DNA of 45,421 bases from an uncultured Lachnospira sp. (GTDB lineage: Bacteria; Bacillota; Clostridia; Lachnospirales; Lachnospiraceae): the NCBI GenBank assembly GCA_910589305.1, contig CAJUTV010000018.1:1-45421 (forward strand), in the 5' to 3' direction. The position numbers were made by a program, and so were the translations under genes. How positions within the stretch are numbered: the first letter of the stretch is position 1; every line of letters begins with the position of its first letter. Positions 1 through 9,627 of this stretch are shown in pieces. The notes beneath the pieces are model-generated. The model made no database searches. It was not told the DNA's origin and worked only from the letters and a program-made list of their open reading frames with translations.

Positions 1-2023
1 GGAAAATATCTCCATTATAAAAATATAATCCACCTGTTCTACTATTACTTTTAGTAAATGCTTGAAGTCCACATCTATCCGTATTTTCTATTTTTGAAAG
101 AAACGATAACTGACAAACATTGTTTTCGACACTTACACTATTATTTGTTATGCAAGTAGTGTTATTGCCTGCTGATAAATCAATGCTAGTATTAGTGCCT
201 TTCATATGTATGATAGCATTTTCATTCATCGTTCCGCCAGACAGTAGAACTGTATCATCTATATATGCAATTTCCTTCCAACTTTCCCATGATGTTAAAC
301 CAACTCTATGAAGTAACTTTCCATTACCATCAAAGGCTAATTCATGTGCCTTACCTGCACTAGAATCACTCCACCCTCTAATTCCTAGAAGCGTTGCAAA
401 ACTTGAACCCGTTGTTATTTTTGAAGCTGCTGCTGTTTTTAACCCAACGACTTTGAATTTTTCACTGTAAGTATTTGGTGTTGTTTCAACATTTCTTGTA
501 TCTCCCCAACCAGTTAAATAAGTCGCTGCCTCTACATGTTTCAGATAATCTGGTGTATTATTTACATTTCCAAGTCCAATATTTTCAGGCGTACAAAACC
601 TTTTATAATTAACACTATCTAGTATTGTTCTTTCCTTACTCCATTCTTCGATATGCTGAAATCCCCAAGAAAGATTTTTATCATTGCCAGATAAAGGAGC
701 TTTTATATACATTCCATATAAATTGCCATCACCAAATCCGTTCCTATGTCGAACATTTATAAGATAATTCCAATCGGAATTGCCATCTCTTGAATATGTC
801 CCTAAAAATCCTCTGTAGTCACGTAAATTCATTAAATTAGGTAATACAAGCGAACCACTAGCAGGCAATGTTGGATTGGATGTATTTGGTCTAGTGTTTG
901 GGACAATTAAATCTCCTGTCATCGTATCTCCTGCCTTATTCACTTTTCCATCAACAATACTCGTTAATGTAGTAATCAAATCTTTTAAAACTTTTCCTTG
1001 CTTAGCAGATAACGGCTTATTTACAACATTGGAGGTAAGATTATCTATAATATCCGACACATTCACTTTACTTGTAGTAATTCCATCAATTAAACTTTTA
1101 TTATTTTTTATATAAGCTACTATTTCACTTAATTGGTCAAGTGTTGTATCATCACTATTAGCAAGTGCATTAAACCTGTTTGCAAGTGTAGTAATTAAAT
1201 TTCTTATATCTGCATGTGCAGCTTCTGAAGTATTATGTTCAGACACTTTCGTTTCTGCTGTTCCGCTTGTATCTGCACCAATATTTTTAGCAGTAATATT
1301 TATACTTTTTTGAGAACTGCCATCATAAATACCTTGAGAAATCCCATTTAATGATATATTTAAACTAGTGGGATTTTTCATTGATTGAGGCTTATTTTTA
1401 ATATAAGCGTCTGAATTACTGTCTGACACATTCCAGTCAGCCTGAACATTTACTTCTGCTCCATCTTCAATCCCTGACAACTTATTTTTATCAACATTTG
1501 TATAATCATTTGTAGATAAGCCTTTTCCCTCTACCTTATCAACTTTTGTTTGATTTAATTCTAAAATAGTCCGTTCATAATCATCATAAGCTACATAAAG
1601 AATACTTGGCTCTGATATCGTTATATTTTCTATATCACTAATAACTAAAGCTAATCGCAAGCGTTTTTGTGTTGTTTCTGCTCCTGTACTTGAAACAATA
1701 TATTGTGCATCCTCTCCGCAATTATCATACACATACAGCTTATCACCTTCTTTTGTTGTTACTATAATGCCAACCTCTCTAAAGTAATAATCATAATCAA
1801 CCTTTGGAAAATCGGCTGTTAATGTACAACCACTTTCTGTCTTATCAATTTTTAAATCTATCAATTCATAAAGCTGATGAACTAATTTCTTTTGTGTTCG
1901 AAAATTTGCTGGAGCTGTTCCATCACCTACTACAATTGATTTAAAATTTAACTGATTGTCAAATTGTGCTTGATTCAGTGCATTTCGCCCATCAACTGTC
2001 AATGTTAAGTTTGTCCATGCCAT
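1..2023 (-). CDS. Phage tail fibre protein, partial (C-terminus beyond left edge)
   Basis: An open frame without any stop runs from an ATG at 2023 (MAWTNLTLTVDGRNALNQ) to the left edge, giving at least 673 residues. The N-terminal part looks like a phage tail-collar/fibre attachment domain. Around residue 190 it carries ADWNVSDSNSDAYIKNKP, a recurrent tail-fibre motif, followed by NKPLSAKQGKVLKD and AGDTMTGDL, both typical of fibre shaft repeats. It follows the YmfQ-like baseplate gene by three bases, the usual place for the host-recognition fibre. The ribosome site is a weak AGGTG about 9 bases upstream. The receptor-binding tip and any chaperone domain lie outside the window. Confidence 0.88.
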   Translation of the reverse strand, partial: MAWTNLTLTVDGRNALNQAQFDNQLNFKSIVVGDGTAPANFRTQKKLVHQLYELIDLKIDKTESGCTLTADFPKVDYDYYFREVGIIVTTKEGDKLYVYDNCGEDAQYIVSSTGAETTQKRLRLALVISDIENITISEPSILYVAYDDYERTILELNQTKVDKVEGKGLSTNDYTNVDKNKLSGIEDGAEVNVQADWNVSDSNSDAYIKNKPQSMKNPTSLNISLNGISQGIYDGSSQKSINITAKNIGADTSGTAETKVSEHNTSEAAHADIRNLITTLANRFNALANSDDTTLDQLSEIVAYIKNNKSLIDGITTSKVNVSDIIDNLTSNVVNKPLSAKQGKVLKDLITTLTSIVDGKVNKAGDTMTGDLIVPNTRPNTSNPTLPASGSLVLPNLMNLRDYRGFLGTYSRDGNSDWNYLINVRHRNGFGDGNLYGMYIKAPLSGNDKNLSWGFQHIEEWSKERTILDSVNYKRFCTPENIGLGNVNNTPDYLKHVEAATYLTGWGDTRNVETTPNTYSEKFKVVGLKTAAASKITTGSSFATLLGIRGWSDSSAGKAHELAFDGNGKLLHRVGLTSWESWKEIAYIDDTVLLSGGTMNENAIIHMKGTNTSIDLSAGNNTTCITNNSVSVENNVCQLSFLSKIENTDRCGLQAFTKSNSRTGGLYFYNGDIF

Positions 2024-2026
2024 TTT

Positions 2027-2572
2027 TTACACCTGCCTTTGTTTTATTTCAATAATGTCCGATTCATACATCATCCCGCCATAATAAATTTCTCCTTCAA
2101 TTGCCTCTTCATATATAATATTTGTTACTATATTTACAGGAACAACAATGGACAATATATACTCTAATTCTTCATTTTGACTGTCATTGATTGTATAAAC
2201 TGTTAAGTACAGCTCATAAGCATTTTTAAAATCTGCTTGAATAGCAAAGTTATATTCTCCGCCTAATATATTATTTATTTTTTCTGCTAAATTTCTTATA
2301 GTATATGGTATCTTATTAAACCATCTGCTTTGTAGCCTCATTCTTCGATTTTCAAGTGTATCCGTAGCATTCGGATATATACCAAGTATATTCTCAAATC
2401 TTGAAATACCATAATCATCAGCAGTAGAAATGAAACGATTATAAAAGGCTTTGTCTGCTACTTTCCATATGATTTGAAATTCAGGATTTTCAGCCTTTAA
2501 AATTTCGATAGGTTCTTTATAAAGCTGCATAAATTCTGGTAAATACGATACAAGGTCAACTTCTCTTATCAT
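2027..2572 (-). CDS. YmfQ/XkdU-like baseplate protein (DUF2313)
   Basis: 181 residues beginning MIREVDLVSYLPEF. Size, the pattern YLPEFMQLYKE..ILKAENPE near the N-terminus, and position between the baseplate J protein and the tail fibre match the YmfQ/XkdU (DUF2313) family. These proteins sit at the baseplate periphery and link wedge to fibre in contractile-tail phages. It overlaps the stop of the upstream gpJ-like gene by 4 bases, so translation is probably coupled. The assignment rests on motif and gene order. Confidence 0.85.
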   Translation of the reverse strand: MIREVDLVSYLPEFMQLYKEPIEILKAENPEFQIIWKVADKAFYNRFISTADDYGISRFENILGIYPNATDTLENRRMRLQSRWFNKIPYTIRNLAEKINNILGGEYNFAIQADFKNAYELYLTVYTINDSQNEELEYILSIVVPVNIVTNIIYEEAIEGEIYYGGMMYESDIIEIKQRQV

Positions 2573-3771
2573 GCAGAAACACCACCTAACATTGGAATTT
2601 GATATTGCGTTAATGTCAAATTTTCTGTACTTTCATTAATTGCAGTATTAGTCACATCAAGTACACCTTTTACATGAAGCATCCTTGTTTCAATCTGACT
2701 AATCCTTACTACAATATAGCTGCTGTCTGCCCACCCTTGTCTTAATTCTAATAAATAATCTTCAATCGCATTTTGAATTGGAGTTTTAATATTAGACCAA
2801 TTATAACCATCTTCAAATGTTATGGTTGTTGTAACTGCTATTTCAACTACTTCTGCACTTTTCACATGAACTACATGTCCAATAGGAACAATTCCATATC
2901 CTTCACCAGCATTTTGTTCTGGCTCCAGCTCTGTTTGAATTTTATTTAACAGTATATCCGATGCTTCACCAAAATTAAGAGAATTGACAACGGTTATAAG
3001 AACTGTACCACCAACTGTTAATTTCTTTTCATATGCTGCCCTATAAACAGCAGAAAGCCATGCTGCAACTTCCACATCTAATCCATTAACAACAGAATGA
3101 AACCATGTAGCGACTTTTTCACTTGGTATCATATCAGCAGGACGAATATCTCCATTCCATATCCTTGTTACTTTCAGACCACCAACACCATCAATCTTTT
3201 TCACCATTTCAAGATATGCTGCTCTGTTTCCAGCAAAGGACTGTGCATGAAAACTATTAAAATATCGCTGTCTAAAATTTTCTGTGTCTTCTTCATCTTC
3301 ACCTGGTATCAAAATTTCTGTTAATTGTGCTGTTTGTAATCCTAAAATATATTCTATTGGCAGCATATTTCCTAAATATTGATTGCCAATCGTTCCTTCT
3401 CTTTCGCATTGTACTTCATATTGTCCTGATGTTATTTGCTTTAAAACAATATAATTTATTTCACCAATATTAAACCTTTTGCCAGTAACATCTATTGTTG
3501 TTGGAGTAAACTCTCCCTTTAGAATTGCCTTTGTTGCAGGCTCTGGTACCAGTCCTCTATCTTTCGCCAACAATGTCAAAAACTCCCTCGAAGCAGTATC
3601 ACCATAAGAATTTTTAATTAAATATTCTAATTCAATATATAAAATCTGTAATTCAACAGCAGTTGAACTTGCAGTATCCCATATTAGAGAGCTTTCTCTT
3701 TTATCCAGTTTATCTGATATTCTCTCTAACATTCTTGGTAAAATCACATCATATGTTTCTTTTTCGTACAT
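2569..3771 (-). CDS. Baseplate J-like protein (XkdT)
   Basis: 400 residues. The N-terminal helical part (MLERISDKLDKRESSLIWD) and the central GVGGLKVTRIWNG segment are typical of the baseplate wedge protein gpJ of phage P2 and XkdT of PBSX. It builds the baseplate wedge that holds the fibres and triggers sheath contraction. It overlaps the next gene upstream (DUF2634) by one base and the next gene downstream by 4 bases, forming one tight operon. Confidence 0.93.
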   Translation of the reverse strand: MYEKETYDVILPRMLERISDKLDKRESSLIWDTASSTAVELQILYIELEYLIKNSYGDTASREFLTLLAKDRGLVPEPATKAILKGEFTPTTIDVTGKRFNIGEINYIVLKQITSGQYEVQCEREGTIGNQYLGNMLPIEYILGLQTAQLTEILIPGEDEEDTENFRQRYFNSFHAQSFAGNRAAYLEMVKKIDGVGGLKVTRIWNGDIRPADMIPSEKVATWFHSVVNGLDVEVAAWLSAVYRAAYEKKLTVGGTVLITVVNSLNFGEASDILLNKIQTELEPEQNAGEGYGIVPIGHVVHVKSAEVVEIAVTTTITFEDGYNWSNIKTPIQNAIEDYLLELRQGWADSSYIVVRISQIETRMLHVKGVLDVTNTAINESTENLTLTQYQIPMLGGVSA

Positions 3772-4175
3772 TAGACCCGCACCTCTCTTTCTGCCTGCAA
3801 ATTTCCATAAATTGTATGAACAGTAAATGATGTATGAATGATTCCTTTTATACTTGTATCATGTTTAAAATCAGTTACATCTGTTATTCTTGAATCCATT
3901 AAAAGTGCCTCTTTGATTCTTCGTTCAAGCTCTGGACAAACCCATGAGACAGGCTCACCATATAAGTCCATTGTTTCTATTCCATAATCCCATGAATATA
4001 TAATATATTGATATCTTTCTGTATTTAAAATTCTAAAAATAGTCTGTTTCATAGCTTCTAATTTGTCACAAAAACCTCTAACAGAATTTCCATCTAAATC
4101 CATTTTATACGTTTTGCTTGGTTGTTCTTCAATTTCAAAATCTTGGTCTAAAAAACCTATTGTTGAAGGTATCAT
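3771..4175 (-). CDS. XkdS-like baseplate protein (DUF2634)
   Basis: 134 residues with the DUF2634 signature: YKMDLDGNSVRGFCDKLEAM followed by YIIYSWDYGIE and a C-terminal TSFTVHTIYGNL. It is the counterpart of XkdS in PBSX and of gp25/gpW-like baseplate proteins in other contractile systems. It starts one base after the DUF2577 gene stops and overlaps gpJ by one base. Confidence 0.9.
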   Translation of the reverse strand: MIPSTIGFLDQDFEIEEQPSKTYKMDLDGNSVRGFCDKLEAMKQTIFRILNTERYQYIIYSWDYGIETMDLYGEPVSWVCPELERRIKEALLMDSRITDVTDFKHDTSIKGIIHTSFTVHTIYGNLQAEREVRV

Positions 4176-4583
4176 TTATCCTACTTTATCTATCACAAAA
4201 TATTTTTGACCTTTTTGTTGTCTTATCAAGATAACTAAATCACCAACAACCAAGCTATTATGAATAGTGATTTCTTTTCTTCCTGTTATTTGATGTGTAT
4301 GTGCAAGGTTTAATTGGACACTTTCAGAGATAGGTGCATCCATTTCAAGACTACTCTCTGTTATTATATTAATTGTAACTTCTGTCTTAAAATCTGTCAC
4401 ATTTCGGGAAAGAATAAGCTGTGCTTCCCCTAATATCATTTTTTGCTCTACTACAATTTTTAACGGCGAAACACTTGTTACTTTACCAAAACAAACTTCC
4501 GCAGGTTTTTGTGCATCCACAGCTTCCACTGCTGCCTGTTTGATTGTTTTCATTAACTCTACTGCATCAGGCAATAAATTCAC
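4176..4583 (-). CDS. XkdR-like protein (DUF2577)
   Basis: 135 residues. LPDAVELMKTIKQAAVEAV.A..PAEVCFGKVTSVSPLKI and a C-terminal GDLVILIRQQKGQKYFVIDKV match the DUF2577 family, a small beta-rich protein next to the tail hub in PBSX-like phages, probably at the spike. Its start overlaps the 3' end of the hub gene by 17 bases. Confidence 0.9.
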   Translation of the reverse strand: MNLLPDAVELMKTIKQAAVEAVDAQKPAEVCFGKVTSVSPLKIVVEQKMILGEAQLILSRNVTDFKTEVTINIITESSLEMDAPISESVQLNLAHTHQITGRKEITIHNSLVVGDLVILIRQQKGQKYFVIDKVG

Positions 4584-5547
4584 CTCCCCTTAAAGTCAAA
4601 TCCATCCAATGCTCATTTTCTTTATATGTATGTTTCACTTTTTCAACCAACATAAAATTTTTCACTTTTATATCGCCAAGTTCAAGATTCACCACTATCA
4701 TTGAGCCTGCCCGAACACGATTATCACCCAAAGCATTTGTGATTTTCAAATTGCGGGTCTTTTTATTGTAAAGAGAAAGAAGTGCATCCACTTTTGCCTG
4801 TCCATTCTCCCCTTCTGACAAGGTATCAAAATATTGCAAGATACCCCATTTATTAATATTAGAACTATCTTGTGCAATATATACATCTCGAACTCCTGTA
4901 TCTTCATTATCATAAGTTAATTTAATTTTATTATAAGTATTTTCATCTATACTTGATGTATAGTCAAAGTTTTGTCCTGTCTCTTCATCAATCATCAAAT
5001 ATGCACCTTGTTTTCCTACATACATATTAGATATGTTTTTTAATGTCAACTTTCCAAAATCATCATATAATACAAACATTTCTTTTATATTGGTTAGTGT
5101 TAAATCAAGTGTATTTTCAATCATCTCAAAAAGAGATGTATTTTCTTCAACTCTTGTATCAATAACATACTTTGTATCTTCTAATTTGCCAATATTTAGT
5201 GCATAATCATCAGCAATCATTTTAATAAACTTTGAAGCGGTTTTATTTTCATAGACAATTGTATCTTTATTTTTTAAATAGCGTAATTGGTCATAAGCTG
5301 TAACGGTAATAATTTGGTCTTTTGAATATTGCTGTTTAAATACAAATCCAAAAAATATATTGTCACCATCAACTTTTAGCCTTACAGGACTTCCTTCCGA
5401 AAAATCAATTATATTATCTTTTACTATTTTAAAAGTCAACTTTCCTGGCGCGCCTCTTCGTTCTGTACTCCACTCTATACCTTCCCCGACAATAGGCTGA
5501 AAAACTTTTGTTCCTAATTCATTTCCGACGAATATTTCAACATTCAA
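4567..5547 (-). CDS. XkdQ/YqbQ-like tail hub protein
   Basis: 326 residues. The N-terminus (EIFVGNELGTKVFQPIVGEGIEWSTERRGAPGKLTF cut short here) and the following VRLKVDGDNIFFGFV are typical of XkdQ/YqbQ, the PBSX hub related to gpD of P2 and gp27 of T4. Such proteins form the central hub through which DNA passes and hold the tip spike. It lies between the LysM baseplate protein and DUF2577, the conserved order. Confidence 0.9.
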   Translation of the reverse strand: MNVEIFVGNELGTKVFQPIVGEGIEWSTERRGAPGKLTFKIVKDNIIDFSEGSPVRLKVDGDNIFFGFVFKQQYSKDQIITVTAYDQLRYLKNKDTIVYENKTASKFIKMIADDYALNIGKLEDTKYVIDTRVEENTSLFEMIENTLDLTLTNIKEMFVLYDDFGKLTLKNISNMYVGKQGAYLMIDEETGQNFDYTSSIDENTYNKIKLTYDNEDTGVRDVYIAQDSSNINKWGILQYFDTLSEGENGQAKVDALLSLYNKKTRNLKITNALGDNRVRAGSMIVVNLELGDIKVKNFMLVEKVKHTYKENEHWMDLTLRGGEFIA

Positions 5548-5564
5548 TTAAGACACCTCACTTC

Positions 5565-6260
5565 TTATGCTTCTGGAATAGTAAGAACTTGTCCAGGATA
5601 AATTAAATTCGGATTGCCGCCAATAACATCTATATTTGCATTATAAATAGCTGCATACATTGAACCATCACCATAAAATTTTTTTGCAATATTCCAAAGA
5701 CAATCACCGCTGACAACCGTATATGTCTGTGCTGATAATGGAGCAGGACTATTTTGTGCCGCACGTGCTTGCTGGAGTGTTGCTTTTGGCTTAGAATCCG
5801 CAATTTTAACCTCTACTGTTTTTGTATTATAATCACGGTATTGCTTCAACTGAATTTTTACTTTTAAATCAAAACTATCCTTTTCCTGTTCTGTAATTTT
5901 GTAATCCTCCAGTGATACTTTCATATTCGTTGAAAAAAGAACTTTACCTGTTGGCAAAGTCCTTGAAACAATAAATTGAAATGGCTTTTTATTTATTTTC
6001 AACTGTTCAAAATAATTTAAAAAATAAGTAGCCTCTCTAAATCCTGATTTATAGGTTGCAAATGGATACAAAAGTTGTGGAATCATACATTCAAATTCAA
6101 TATCCGTTAATTTGGGCTTTTTTAATATATTAACTTCTCCCTCATTAATAAGTGTAATCGTTGTATTTGCATTATTAATTTTAATTTGAAGCTTATCAGG
6201 AGCGACTGGCAATAAACATTTATCTAAATAAAAATCATATCCTGTGTCCACCTTAGACAT
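5565..6260 (-). CDS. XkdP-like baseplate protein with C-terminal LysM
   Basis: 231 residues from ATG 6260, which has GAGGGGG five bases upstream; a further upstream ATG would lack such a site and would lie inside the tape-measure gene. The C-terminal ~50 residues form a LysM domain: YTVVSGDCLWNIAKKFYG, then NP.LIYPGQVLTIP. The N-terminal part is the XkdP-type tail-adaptor domain. It probably sits at the tube-hub junction and may contact peptidoglycan. The start overlaps the tape-measure stop by 8 bases. Confidence 0.9.
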   Translation of the reverse strand: MSKVDTGYDFYLDKCLLPVAPDKLQIKINNANTTITLINEGEVNILKKPKLTDIEFECMIPQLLYPFATYKSGFREATYFLNYFEQLKINKKPFQFIVSRTLPTGKVLFSTNMKVSLEDYKITEQEKDSFDLKVKIQLKQYRDYNTKTVEVKIADSKPKATLQQARAAQNSPAPLSAQTYTVVSGDCLWNIAKKFYGDGSMYAAIYNANIDVIGGNPNLIYPGQVLTIPEA

Positions 6261-9200
6261 GCACCCCCTCTGCCATTGTTTCCGCTGCTTCATTTACTGC
6301 TTCTGTTAAACTTATAAAAAAGCCATCTAAATCCATATCATTTGATATGGTGTTATGATTTGTTTGTTCTATTTTAATTTCAGCAGTTGTAAAACGATTT
6401 ACCGTTTCTTGTTCTGCAATATCACGCAAATATTTCAGTTCTTCTTCTGTTATATCCATAGAGTCTGCAATATCACCTGTATTTGCTGCAATATCATTAA
6501 CACCGCTTCCTATTTCACCTGCTCCTAAATCATTTGCAAAATCTTTAGCTGAAGACATCTCCTCTGTATCAAATATATCTGATAAAAAATTACTAACTTT
6601 ATCTGCAGCATTATCTCCCCAAGAAGCACCTGCATCAAATGCTTCACTTACCCAGCCATCTTGAAAGGTCTCAAATGTATGAAATCCTTTATCAAATGCT
6701 TCTCCAATACTTTTATATTCTCTTTTATTTCCTTCTGCTTCTGCTGCTTTAGCTGCATAATCATTTGCTGCTGATGTAACGCCAGAATAATCAAATTCAA
6801 CAAAAGGCAATTTATTTAATGCTTCACAAATTTTTGCAATTACAGACAAACAAGTTGACAATAAATCATACCACCATGATTGAACAGAACAAATTGCATT
6901 ATGAAATGCAGTCATAATATTGGAACCAAGTGCTGCAATAGCCTCATAAATACCTAAGGCAATATTTGCAATGCTTAGACCTAAATTTTTAAAAAATTGA
7001 ATAACTACATTAACACCACCTGTAATAACACCAAAGCCTGACTCTGCAACACCTGTCATTTCTGCAATTTTTTGACACACGGCATAAATCACAGCAATTA
7101 ATGCAATAATTCCAATAATAATCCACATAATAGGGCAAGCTAGCATAGAAGCATTCAGTCCATTCTGCGCTGCAATTTCAGCTGCTTTTTCTTTTGTTAA
7201 TGACCTAGTTGCCGCTGCATGTATCATTTGTGCTGCTGCCATTGCAAAATGAATCCCTTTGCTTATTAAATTTATAGCATTCGTTGCTAACTGCCAACCA
7301 TAATAAATTGCTAAAGCCCCAATAATTCCATAAATAATAGGGCTTATCCAAGACCAATTATCAATAATAACCTGTGCAAAATTAAGTGCGCCTTCTACCA
7401 GCCATGACAAAAAGCCTAAAAGATATTGCAGTCCTGTTGTAATTCCATCAATCAGTCCATTTACAAACACCCATAATACCTGACTGTTTGCAATTTTATC
7501 TATTATTGGATTAACAATCTCAACCAACTTTGATAATGCACTAGATGCATGACTCACAACTTCTTGAAAAGCGGCACTATTAGCAATTTCATTCAAGTTC
7601 TCTAAAAGAGGCTGTAAAGCTGTTATTGCTGTATTCTGAAAAGAAGTCCAAATCTGTTCAAATGTTTGTGGCATCTGCTCAAATTTTGCATTAGTTTCAT
7701 TAGCTGCCGCAAACATAGCAGCCTTTACAATATCAGCAGTAATCTTTCCTTCTGCCGCCATATCCTTTAACTTTCCTTTTGGAACTTCCATATAGTCAGC
7801 AATTGCTTGTATGATATTGGGGGCTTGCTCCAAAATACTATTATATTCTTCACCACGAAGAACTCCTGAACCCATTGCTTGTGTAAGTTGTAACATTGCG
7901 GCATCAATTCCTGATGCCTCTGTTCCAGCAATCGTAAATTGTTTGTTTACCTGTTCCATAAAAGCAACAATTTCTTCTGAACTACTAAAAGCATCACCTG
8001 CCATGAGTCCTAATTTTGAAACTGCATCAGCAGTTGCCTGATAACTTCCCCTTGCTCGTTCAGCGGATAAATAAATCATATTTTGCAAATCCTGTGTACT
8101 TTGTAAGCCATCATTCATTAAATTCAAACGAGCAGTTGTTGAAGTTAACTGGTCTGATAAATCCAAAGCAGAAGAAAATGTTTGAATTGTAGCATATGCC
8201 GCAACTACTCGCTTAATTGTTTTCATTAAATCATTTGCTTTATTTGTGCCTCTCTCAAGTTCATCATTGAATCTTCCTTGTTCATCTGTATTATCCCTTA
8301 TATGTCTTTCTGTATTTCCAACAATCTGACATAACCTTAAATAAGCCTCATTTGCTGCCTGTACATCCATATTTTCAACAGCTTGATTCATTAATTCCTG
8401 TTGCTGGACTGCCTGCTGAAGCTGTCCTCTTAGCTGTTCCAGCTCTGCATTTGCTCTATCGCTTCCCACGTTTAACGGATTGCTTTGTATGGTTTGAATA
8501 CGGCTTTGTATGGCTTGCAATCGATTTTGCATACCATTCATATCTGTTACCATATTGGGCGGAAATATATTCGTTTGTGCTGCTTTTGCTGCAATTTGGG
8601 CTTGTGTTTGATTTAAAGTAGCCAACATATGATTTGCACTTTGAACTTCCTGTTCAAAGCGTTCTATGCCGCTTCCTGTAAATACTTCTACATTATCTGA
8701 ACTCCAAGTAATGGGGACTTCTACAGGTGGTATATTAGAAAACGAATCTCTAACAAGTTTTTCTGTATTTCTAATACTTTGAGATAACTGTAAATAAGCT
8801 TCATTTATTTCTCCTGTGTCCATTCCCTGCATAGCCTGATTCAAATTAGCCTGCAATGTTAATGTTTGATTTAACTGTTCCCTTAATCGTTCTAACCCTG
8901 CATTAGCACTGTCATTTCCTACATTTAAAGGATTGTTTTTAACTTGTTCAATCATCCCGCTTAACTGACTCATTCTATTTTCTACATTTTGAATATCATA
9001 AGCAGCTTGTGGAGAAAGAATCGTAGATTCATTTGATTGCTGAGTAATTTTATATTGTGTATTACTTAAACGCTCCATCATGGAATTTACACTTGAAATT
9101 TCCTGTTCAAAGCGTTCTGTTCCTGTTGAAGTAAATACTTCTAATCCCTTATAACTTTGCCATTGAGGCTGGTCTTGAGAGGATACATCTGGTGTTGATG

Positions 9201-9420
9201 TCTTTACATTTTGCATAGCAGCACTTAATTGCTGTGCTGCAATTGTCGCTTGATTTAAATGATTTCGTATCCCCTCAATAGAAGTTGTATCCATTGAATG
9301 ATTCATCGTTTCCTGCATCTGCTGCATAGTAGAAACAGACAAATTTACCGCATTAATAATATTCATCATAATACCTGTAAAATTATCCTGTAATTCAATC
9401 GCTGTCCGAATACTTCCCAT
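6253..9420 (-). CDS. Tail tape measure protein
   Basis: 1,055 residues, the longest structural gene. The N-terminal 400 residues are helical and glutamine-rich and contain a tandem module (about residues 94-225 and 245-376, offset 151), each beginning EVFT.(T/S)G.ERFEQE and containing NPLNVG.D.ANA.LE.LR. Residues about 400-620 carry the tape_meas_nterm-type segment (SDQLTSTTARLNLMNDG, GSGVLRGEEYNSILEQAPNI). Hydrophobic stretches near 690-720 and 770-790 are typical of proteins ejected through the membrane. It sets tail length and follows the frameshifting chaperone gene directly. Confidence 0.93.
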   Translation of the reverse strand: MGSIRTAIELQDNFTGIMMNIINAVNLSVSTMQQMQETMNHSMDTTSIEGIRNHLNQATIAAQQLSAAMQNVKTSTPDVSSQDQPQWQSYKGLEVFTSTGTERFEQEISSVNSMMERLSNTQYKITQQSNESTILSPQAAYDIQNVENRMSQLSGMIEQVKNNPLNVGNDSANAGLERLREQLNQTLTLQANLNQAMQGMDTGEINEAYLQLSQSIRNTEKLVRDSFSNIPPVEVPITWSSDNVEVFTGSGIERFEQEVQSANHMLATLNQTQAQIAAKAAQTNIFPPNMVTDMNGMQNRLQAIQSRIQTIQSNPLNVGSDRANAELEQLRGQLQQAVQQQELMNQAVENMDVQAANEAYLRLCQIVGNTERHIRDNTDEQGRFNDELERGTNKANDLMKTIKRVVAAYATIQTFSSALDLSDQLTSTTARLNLMNDGLQSTQDLQNMIYLSAERARGSYQATADAVSKLGLMAGDAFSSSEEIVAFMEQVNKQFTIAGTEASGIDAAMLQLTQAMGSGVLRGEEYNSILEQAPNIIQAIADYMEVPKGKLKDMAAEGKITADIVKAAMFAAANETNAKFEQMPQTFEQIWTSFQNTAITALQPLLENLNEIANSAAFQEVVSHASSALSKLVEIVNPIIDKIANSQVLWVFVNGLIDGITTGLQYLLGFLSWLVEGALNFAQVIIDNWSWISPIIYGIIGALAIYYGWQLATNAINLISKGIHFAMAAAQMIHAAATRSLTKEKAAEIAAQNGLNASMLACPIMWIIIGIIALIAVIYAVCQKIAEMTGVAESGFGVITGGVNVVIQFFKNLGLSIANIALGIYEAIAALGSNIMTAFHNAICSVQSWWYDLLSTCLSVIAKICEALNKLPFVEFDYSGVTSAANDYAAKAAEAEGNKREYKSIGEAFDKGFHTFETFQDGWVSEAFDAGASWGDNAADKVSNFLSDIFDTEEMSSAKDFANDLGAGEIGSGVNDIAANTGDIADSMDITEEELKYLRDIAEQETVNRFTTAEIKIEQTNHNTISNDMDLDGFFISLTEAVNEAAETMAEGVHV

Positions 9421-9424
9421 CGTA

Positions 9425-9627
9425 TCACCTGCCTCTTTTTCCTTTTCTGGATTTTTGCTTTATTTCTCGTTCTTTTTTTTCATCATTTTTTATTTTTACT
9501 TGAATGGCTGCTATAACAAATGCTTTTTCTTTTTCCTCCATTTCAAGAAAAACAGAAGGTAAAATATGTAATTTAAGAAGGGCATAGTAAGCAAAATTAG
9601 ACTCCCAATCCCCTCCTTCAATTAGTT
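9425..9627 (-). CDS. Tail assembly chaperone -1 frameshift extension
   Basis: After the slippery A AAA AAC the -1 frame is open for 66 codons (LIEGGDWESNFAYYALLKLH at the start, a Lys/Arg-rich end ..KQKSRKGKRGR) and stops with TGA at 9425-9427, just before the tape-measure ATG. It has no plausible start codon and no stop in frame, and it fills the gap between the chaperone and tape measure. This is the long form (about 209 residues in fusion) known for tail chaperones such as lambda gpGT. The shift itself is inferred from the sequence. Confidence 0.8.
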
